DNA from: a virus
Virus record (IMG/VR): IMGVR_UViG_3300017764_003348
Location: 1-35,075 of that record
DNA: 35,075 nucleotides
Strand: one strand, 5' to 3'
In this document: positions 22,196 through 29,100 of the stretch, piece by piece
Layout: every line of letters starts with the position of its first letter
Position numbering within the stretch: the first letter of the stretch is position 1
Notes under the pieces: model-generated
Told to the model about the DNA's origin: nothing
What the model saw: the letters and a program-made list of their open reading frames with translations, nothing else
The model's database searches: none
Program-made: the position numbers and the translations under genes

Positions 22196-22781
22196 TGGTT
22201 TTATGGTGGCATTGGGTGAGTGGGAAGCAATGATTTATGGTGGGTCGTTTAAGAACTTTGATCCCACGACCAGAAGGTTAATTGGGGTGAAGATGGCTGT
22301 TGAAATAAATCATCCTCATGATCTGTCAGTCCCCACTCGTGATTATTCAGTTCCTAAGTTGGATGATTTGGAATATGCCTTGAAGGAGGTGTTTAGGTTC
22401 ATTCGGTTAGGTAATGATATTTATGTAGGGTGTATGGGGGGAATTGGTCGTACTGGGTTGTTTATGGGATGTTTGTTGAAGTGTATTGATGTTTATGATG
22501 GTGTGGAGGTTGATGTTGATGATATTGTCTGTAGAGTAAGGGAGAAGTATAACCCTCATGCTGTTGAGACGAAGGAGCAAAAGGATTTTATTGGGAAGTT
22601 GAATGTGGAGAATGTTGTATGCAGGATGCATGAATTGTTTGATACGCCTGTAGTGGTGGAGAGCGTAGTAGAGAGGGTGGTGGAAAAGGTGGTGGAAAAG
22701 GTTGTAGAGAAGGAGGTGGTGGTAGAAAGAGTGATTACTCCTTGGGAATGGTTTATGAAATTTCTGGTAGTAAGAAGCTAG
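22182..22781 (+). CDS. PTP/dual-specificity-type phosphatase with charged C-terminal helix
   Basis: 199 residues; the ATG at 22182 overlaps the previous gene by 14 bases, with TGAGGT six bases before it. The catalytic loop 'VGCMGGIGRTGLFMG' fits Cys-x5-Arg-Thr of the PTP/DSP fold. An acidic residue that could act as general acid lies in the loop before it. C-terminally it has a Val/Glu/Lys/Arg segment with repeated 'VVEKVVEK' units (coiled-coil-like), then 'TPWEWFMKFL', possibly for oligomerisation or binding. A paralogue is at 23984. The substrate could be phosphoprotein, RNA 5' end or nucleotide; unknown. Confidence 0.8.
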   Translation: MKLNNGFMVALGEWEAMIYGGSFKNFDPTTRRLIGVKMAVEINHPHDLSVPTRDYSVPKLDDLEYALKEVFRFIRLGNDIYVGCMGGIGRTGLFMGCLLKCIDVYDGVEVDVDDIVCRVREKYNPHAVETKEQKDFIGKLNVENVVCRMHELFDTPVVVESVVERVVEKVVEKVVEKEVVVERVITPWEWFMKFLVVRS

Positions 22782-22821
22782 GCATTGTTTGTCAGATGCT
22801 TGTGTATCTCTACACGGGCAT

Positions 22822-22850
22822 TTGACAAATATATTGTAACCAAGTAGAGT
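22822..22850 (+). promoter_or_regulatory. Promoter, TTGACA and TAGAGT
   Basis: TTGACA (22822-22827), 17-base spacer starting AATATATT, TAGAGT (22845-22850), 46 bases before the start at 22897. Confidence 0.75.
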
Positions 22851-22896
22851 ATAGTTTTACACATCAAACATTAAGTGTCTTAGGAGGAGAAGGAAA

Positions 22897-23982
22897 ATGA
22901 CTGTTGAAAAAGATACTCTTGCCTATCAAATGATTAGGCCGGGAGTAGTTCATAGGGATATATCGAAAGTCTATGTGCCTGATTTAGTGGCTCAGATAGA
23001 GTGTTTAATGAATCAGCAATTTATTGGAGGGTTGGTGGGTGATGAGAAATCAGGGGAGATAGTAGCAAGTCCTGAAGAGGACGCTTTGGTGTTCTATATG
23101 CTGAATCATGCAGTATCAGTTATTCGGCAGAAGGTGCATCCTTATGAAAGTTTAGGGAGGTACATGCCGATAGTTAATGAGTACCATAGGCAATTGTCGT
23201 ATCGTTCAGCAAGGGTGTTTGCCTATATGCTTTTGATTTGCACTAGGGAATCTAGGCACATAAAGAACAAGGTTGATTCGGGCTTTATGAAGAAATTGTT
23301 TGCACCTACTGGTGACAAGATAAGTAGCTTTCATGGATTGATTAGGGGTACAGGGTCGAGTACAGCAGTTAGCTTGTTTAAGCAGGAACCGCCAAAAGTT
23401 ACGTTAGGGGAGTACACGAATTACCTTGTGCAGGCTTTCAATGAAGGGCAGTACTCGTCAGGTTACGGGGGAAAAGCATGGGGGTCTATAGCACAGGTGC
23501 TTAGGGACTATGTGTGGGGTACGATTACCGCAGAAATGATGATGGATACAGCATTTACCTTGTGTCATAACAATGGCCCGATTTTTAATAAAGGGATGCT
23601 GTATACCTCCTACTCTGACCAGATTTACACGATACTGGATGTACAAAGGTCTGGACAGATACCGCAGTTGATTGGAAATAAGGAATGTCCGAAGGCTCAA
23701 GTAGCACATATCATGAATTGGTGGAGTATGTGCCATGAAGTAATGCCAAGCGAGTTTGGGGGATACGTGGATTGGTTTTTGGTGGAAGCATTAGGAGCCA
23801 AGAAGACCTATCACTATCAAAAGAAGGATCAGGAAGCAAAGTATGGTGAACCGCCAATGGTGAAGGCTAAGAAATTGGCTGAGGTGATCAAGCATAAGCT
23901 AGAGCCTGTGAAAGGTACGAATGAAGTTTGGGTGGACATCATGCCTACTTTGAAAGTTAAGGTTGTAACGAGGGGAATTTGA
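22897..23982 (+). CDS. Unknown 361-residue protein between two phosphatases
   Basis: ATG at 22897 follows TTAGGAGGAGAAGG. Not recognised. Mixed helical protein with a conserved-looking centre, 'YGGKAWGSIAQVLRDYVWG' and 'FTLCHNNGPIFNKGMLY', that could be an active site or a lid because of clustered Gly, His, Asn and Cys. The C-terminus is Lys rich. It sits between two PTP-type phosphatases and has its own promoter; the next start is two bases after its stop. It may be their partner or target. Confidence 0.75.
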   Translation: MTVEKDTLAYQMIRPGVVHRDISKVYVPDLVAQIECLMNQQFIGGLVGDEKSGEIVASPEEDALVFYMLNHAVSVIRQKVHPYESLGRYMPIVNEYHRQLSYRSARVFAYMLLICTRESRHIKNKVDSGFMKKLFAPTGDKISSFHGLIRGTGSSTAVSLFKQEPPKVTLGEYTNYLVQAFNEGQYSSGYGGKAWGSIAQVLRDYVWGTITAEMMMDTAFTLCHNNGPIFNKGMLYTSYSDQIYTILDVQRSGQIPQLIGNKECPKAQVAHIMNWWSMCHEVMPSEFGGYVDWFLVEALGAKKTYHYQKKDQEAKYGEPPMVKAKKLAEVIKHKLEPVKGTNEVWVDIMPTLKVKVVTRGI

Positions 23983-23983
23983 G

Positions 23984-24718
23984 ATGAGACTTTGGCATAC
24001 TGAAAAAGATAGTTTTGATGCAGTGAAAGTTAGATGCTTTCAATCGCATCCTCCGTTGATACTCAATGATGGGTTGCAGATTTATGGAGGATCGTGTTCA
24101 AGTCCTGTAGTAACAGATGCAGAAGTCTATGTGGGGTTTGATTACTCCATGAAGAAATCCCCGCTGTCCTATCCTTGGGAGTCAGGGGAGTCGTTTCTAT
24201 ACCCGATACAGGATATGGGTGCGCCTAGTGATTGGCCTTCCTTTGCTAAACTTGTTGAATGGTTGGCTGTGCAATTAACTGCAAAACGGAAGGTGCATAT
24301 CGGATGTATTGGAGGGCATGGAAGGACTGGATTGGTCTTGGCAGCCCTTGTTAAGACTATGATGAATGAGGAGGATGCAATAGCTTATGTAAGGAAGAAC
24401 TACTGTGTGAAAGCAGTAGAAAGTAGCAGCCAAGTAGATTTCTTGGCACATAGGTATGGGATTAAGAAGGTAGCACCCGCTAAGGAGCATCATGGGAGTG
24501 TTGCGGTGCAACCGCATCCACATGGTATAGCAAGAAAGGAGCCTGAGAGAAAGGGGATTGGAAGTAGTGGAGGGGTTGTAAGGGACTGGGTGAACGAGCC
24601 AGTATCTAAGAAGTTTTCGGTAGAAGGAGCCAAGCTTAAAGAAACAAAGTTTAGTGGGAAAGTGAAGTCAATCTGGGGACACAAATCACCATTTGGGAGT
24701 GTCGGAGATGGTAGTTAA
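23984..24718 (+). CDS. PTP/dual-specificity-type phosphatase (second copy)
   Basis: 244 residues. The catalytic loop 'IGCIGGHGRTGLVLAALV' gives Cys-x5-Arg-Thr, the same plan as the protein at 22182; 'YPIQDMGAPSDWPSF' before it provides an Asp that could be the general acid. The C-terminal ~90 residues are basic and Ser/Gly/Lys rich and look unstructured. It contains the TGCA-N6-TGCA site at 24270 as Val-Gln-Leu-Thr-Ala. Overlaps the next gene by 11 bases. Confidence 0.82.
   Translation: MRLWHTEKDSFDAVKVRCFQSHPPLILNDGLQIYGGSCSSPVVTDAEVYVGFDYSMKKSPLSYPWESGESFLYPIQDMGAPSDWPSFAKLVEWLAVQLTAKRKVHIGCIGGHGRTGLVLAALVKTMMNEEDAIAYVRKNYCVKAVESSSQVDFLAHRYGIKKVAPAKEHHGSVAVQPHPHGIARKEPERKGIGSSGGVVRDWVNEPVSKKFSVEGAKLKETKFSGKVKSIWGHKSPFGSVGDGS
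24270..24283. repeat. TGCA-N6-TGCA palindrome, copy 10
   Basis: TGCAATTAACTGCA in the second phosphatase gene; identical to the copy in the spacer at 18415. Confidence 0.8.
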
Positions 24719-25472
24719 GACGAAGATAGGGGCTAAAATGTCCACGATATGTAAAAAAGAATTACTGGTTTTTGGAGTTAATAAGTATCTGATAGAGGAG
24801 ATAGAGACGCTAGGTGGGCTAGTCAGTTATGTGATGGTTGGTGGAGGTGGTAGTTTCAAGGTTAGTAGTAGTGATGGGTGTATTGGTGAGAGCGTACCTG
24901 TTACGGGTCAGGTGATGACCTTGATTAAGATAGGTAAGCTAGGTCCGGCTTCAAAGCAGGCTATTCAATACCAGATTGAAGGGTATATGAATAAGGTGAT
25001 TATGTATGAGAAGAGTAAGTCAGGCGGCTACGTCGCTATAGAACCTAAAACGGTAGATGTAAGCATACCCACTGATATGTGGGATTCCAAAACCTCTGTT
25101 GATACTGTGGGAGAAGCCATGATTCCTTCTAGTGGTGCATTGAAAGACGCGGTAAAGGTGTTGACGCATGTTTCTGGTACGTCAGCAGGTTCCGTATACA
25201 TTGTAGTAGCAATCTTGAAGGGTGCTGCTATAGCAGTTCGTTGGAAGAATGGAACGCTCTCTATTCGGGTTGAGGGGAGTCAGTTGGCGAACTATGTGGA
25301 TGCTCTGAAAGATTTGGGATTTATGGTAAAGAAGGAGTATGCCTCGGTTCACTATGATGTGAAAGATAGTGGGCTAGTTTGTAAGACCGTAGGGGCTGTA
25401 CTGGGTCGGGTTGGGTTGATGAACATAGTTGATGTGTGTGATGTAATGGAGGGAGTTTGCAATGAACATTGA
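24708..25472 (+). CDS. Unknown 254-residue protein
   Basis: ATG at 24708 follows TGGGAG at 24694-24699; an ATG at 24693 is less well placed. No family recognised. Two alpha/beta-looking halves are separated by a loop around residue 130: an N-terminal half with a Gly run 'VGGGGSF' and a C-terminal half rich in Val, Ala and Lys ('SVYIVVAILKGAAIAVRW'). No membrane span long enough to be sure. Overlaps neighbours on both sides. Confidence 0.7.
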   Translation: MVVKTKIGAKMSTICKKELLVFGVNKYLIEEIETLGGLVSYVMVGGGGSFKVSSSDGCIGESVPVTGQVMTLIKIGKLGPASKQAIQYQIEGYMNKVIMYEKSKSGGYVAIEPKTVDVSIPTDMWDSKTSVDTVGEAMIPSSGALKDAVKVLTHVSGTSAGSVYIVVAILKGAAIAVRWKNGTLSIRVEGSQLANYVDALKDLGFMVKKEYASVHYDVKDSGLVCKTVGAVLGRVGLMNIVDVCDVMEGVCNEH

Positions 25473-25698
25473 AACCATCCTGAAATTGAATGTGGGGGAT
25501 GTTATCGAGATTGATGGATTGTTGTTAGGGTTAAGTGATGAGAAGATGCTGCTTATAGCTATGTGGGCAGTTAGTAGGAGTGGAGGTAGGGAGAAGACGG
25601 TAGAATTTTCGATAAAGTATTTTGGGGTGTACTTGGGTAAGGCAACTTGTAGGGTTGTCAAGAATGAAGTCACTTGGGCGATGGGAGGTGCGAGATGA
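25462..25698 (+). CDS. Unknown 78-residue protein
   Basis: ATG at 25462 overlaps the previous stop, with GGAGGG upstream. Short beta-rich protein ('LNVGDVIEIDGLLLG', 'VEFSIKYFGVYLG'). No family seen. Stop overlaps the next start (ATGA). Confidence 0.65.
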   Translation: MNIETILKLNVGDVIEIDGLLLGLSDEKMLLIAMWAVSRSGGREKTVEFSIKYFGVYLGKATCRVVKNEVTWAMGGAR

Positions 25699-26108
25699 GT
25701 GTTAAGAATTGCTTGAAAGTATTTTCGGATGTGTTGGGAGTTGAGTTGAGAATGGAGAATGGTGAGCCAGTACATACGGGTATTGGCATGGTGAAGACTC
25801 CGTTGGGATTGTCAATGTTAGTAAAGATTGATTATTTGGCTAGTTTTCAGAGTCAGCAGGTGGGAGTAGTGTTTCGGATTTTGGGTGATCTTGGAATTAT
25901 GATCAGCTATTTTCCCAAAACCGAATCAGTGTCAGTGTACCTCTTAAATCTAGCTAAAATAGTGGAGAGAGATGAAATCATCAATATCAGAAGAGTAATC
26001 AAATCCAGTGGCTCTTTGAGAGAGAATATAGAGGTTATTAGAGATGCTATAGTAGCATCCTACTATTTGAAGGATGGTAATTATGCTAAATTAACACTTC
26101 CATCCTAA
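25695..26108 (+). CDS. Unknown 137-residue protein
   Basis: ATG at 25695 follows GGGAGGTG. Beta then helix composition; 'QQVGVVFRILGDLGIMISYFPKTESVSVYLLN' spans likely strands in the middle. No recognised domain. Last gene before a small terminator and the DNA polymerase. Confidence 0.7.
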   Translation: MSVKNCLKVFSDVLGVELRMENGEPVHTGIGMVKTPLGLSMLVKIDYLASFQSQQVGVVFRILGDLGIMISYFPKTESVSVYLLNLAKIVERDEIINIRRVIKSSGSLRENIEVIRDAIVASYYLKDGNYAKLTLPS

Positions 26109-26112
26109 TTCC

Positions 26113-26130
26113 ACAGCTAAGCTGTATTTT
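26113..26130 (+). terminator. Weak terminator-like hairpin
   Basis: ACAGC (26113-26117), TAA, GCTGT (26121-26125), A then TTTTT. The stem is short. It falls between the stop at 26108 and the polymerase gene. Confidence 0.5.
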
Positions 26131-26170
26131 TCGCCCACATTATGATCAGTAGTTAATGAGGATTGTGAAG

Positions 26171-29100
26171 ATGAGTATTGTGATTTGGTCTAGTGCTGAA
26201 AAAACGAACTTTAACCAGACTATTCAAACAGTCTTGTCTCAGTTGCAGGTGAGGTACACGTTATGTCAGGATACGGCGAAGTTTCCGCCTGTAAGTAATG
26301 GAGACATCGTATTGTCTTGTGGGTCGAAAGCCTTGGCGGTGTTGCAGGCTTTGGGGGTTGTTCCGAAGAACAGGAGTATTGCTTCCCTGAGAGGTAAGCA
26401 ATTTAGTCATTTTGGGGCGAAGGTGTTTGTAACGTATGATCCGATGATAGTGAATCGTGATTATGGGAGAATGCCGGATATTCAGTGGGATACGCAATTA
26501 GCTGTAAGACTGGCGGTGACGGGTAGCTTAGAGCCTGTGTATGGTGAGTACAGGTATGTAGAATCGTTGCATGAATTGATTGAGAAAGTTGAGGAAAAGT
26601 ACAAGAAGTCAGGTAAGCCTGTAGAGGTAGCGTGTGATTTAGAAACAAAAGGGTTGGTGCCATATAGTGATAATGTTTGGATTATTACCTGTCAGTTTAC
26701 TGTAGAGAAAGGCAAGTCTGATGTCTTGTATTTTGAGTATGGAGAAAAGCCAGTAGCTCCGTTGCCTTGGAAGAATGAGGAGGAATGGACATACTGGGAG
26801 GGGTTATGGGTGCAGTTGGATTGGATTTTTAAGTCTCCGATGGTCTCTTTGAGAGGGGCTAATTTCAAGTTTGATATGACTTGGTTGAAGTTGAATTGGG
26901 GTATTAGTGTAACGAATTTCAAATTCGATACGATGTTAGTAGGGTCTTTGCTTAATGAAAATCGTAGTAATTCGTTGAAGCTACATGCGAAGATAATGAC
27001 ACAGATGGGTGGTTATGAAGATGGAATGGATAAGTATGATTTTGGGTGCTTAGAAAGGGTGCCAAGGGATGAGTTGTTGCTGTATGCTGGTGGGGACACT
27101 GATGTAACGTATCAGGTTTCTCAGGCAATGAAGGAGGAGATACTTCGTGATAAAGTCTTGTCTAATTTTTATGTGAAGTTAGTGCATCCTGCATCACTGG
27201 CTTTTGAAAAGTTGGAGCAGACAGGAGTATTGGTAGATCAGGAGTATTACTACCAGTTGCAGCAAGAATTGCAGGTAGAGATTGCTAGGATTCAAGGATC
27301 GATGTTGGAGTGTTTGCCGAATAAGCTACGGATTAAGTACAAGGATGATATAGCAGGTGCTTTGAAGGAAGGTAAGTCACCGTTTAAGCCAAAGGTGTTA
27401 TTGGATTTTTTGTTTACCAGTAATGGCTTGAATTTGAAACCTAAGATGTTCACGGCTAAGACGAAAGCCCCGTCTACTGCTATGGATCATTTGATGATGT
27501 TTGGGGATGATGAAGTTGCAGCTAATTTCATTGGATTGTTTAAGGAGTTGGGGTCAGCCTCAAAAACGCTTTCGACTTTTGTAGTTGGGTTCCTCAAGCA
27601 TCTGAGAAAAGATGGTAGGTTACATGCCACTTACATGCTTCATAGAGGGGATTATGGGGATGATGATTCAGGAACCACCTGTTTGGCTCCTACGACACCA
27701 GTTTCTACCAGTATGGGTGTTTTGTTTGCTAAGGATGTTGAAGTAGGGATGAAGGTGCTTACTCATAATGGGAACTGGATGGAGGTGGAGGATAAGATAG
27801 ATAATGGGATTAAGGTGGTGTATAGAGTTGTTTTGGATAGTGGGCATCATGTAACTTGCACAGGTAATCATCCGTTTTATACTGAGGATGGTTGGGTGTG
27901 GGCGAATGAGTTAGAAGAAGGGGATAAAGTATGGGTGTACGGGGATTCAGAAGTTTGGAGGGTGGTAGACCTAGATCAAAGGTATGAAGTTTCTAATTGG
28001 GGTAGGGTAAGGCATGTTATGAGTAGCAGGATATTGTCGCCTACTAAAAAGGGTAAATGGGGTCACTTGAAAGTGGAACTTGGGCATAGAGAAAATCGCT
28101 TGTCCATTGGGGTGCATAGGCTAGTAGCAATGGCTTTTGTTTCTAATCTGTACGGTGGAGATCAGGTAAGGCATTTAGATGGTAAGGGTTGGAATAACGT
28201 AGCTTGGAATCTTGAGTGGGGGACTAATTCTGATAATCGTAAGGATGCGGTTAAGCATGGGACTATAAGGAGGACTGATTCTGATTATGCTAAGTTAGAT
28301 TGGGATATGGTTGCCTATATTCGGTCAGTTGAATGGGGTCTAGGTTCTGCTGCTAAAGTAGCAGTGGAATTAGGGGTGTCTAGGAGGTTAGTGAGTGATG
28401 TTCGTAATGGGATAAGGTGGGTGAGTAAGCCTATAGAGAAGTTTGATTATGGGTTTACTTTAGCTACTGTAGTATCTGTTGAAGAATTGGGAACTATGAG
28501 GACTTGGGGGTTGCAGGTTAAGGGAGATCATTCTCATGTAACGGCAGGGATTGTTACACATAATACGGGAAGAACAAGTGCGAAAGACCCCGCTATCCAG
28601 ACATTGCCGAAGCACTCCAAATGGGCGAAGAGGTTAAGAAAGGCGTTTATTGCACCGCCCGGAAAGGTGATATTGAATTGCGTTGATGCTATGACCAGAG
28701 TGCTTACGTCTGATTTAAGGTGGGTGAAAGCTGGTGATGTGCAGGTGGGGGATTCTCTTGTTGGGTTTGATGAGGAGTTACCTGCTAAATGGACTGAGAG
28801 GTGTCTTCGTGAGGCTATAGTTACTCATGTAGCTACTAAGAAATCGCCAAGGATAAGAATTACTTTTGAAAGTGGAAGAGTTGTTACTGTTAGTAGTGAT
28901 CATAGGTGGTTAGGTTGTCGGGTTGTAGATAAGGGGAACAGACCGTTGGAATTTATAAGGTCTGATAAATTAGAAGCAAGAAGGCATAAGGTAAGGGTTG
29001 TTTTAGAGCCTTGGGAGGATGTTGTGCAGGATTATGATCTTGGGTATTTGTCTGGGGTATTAGATGGGGAAGGGTACATTAATCAGACAACTGGGACAAC

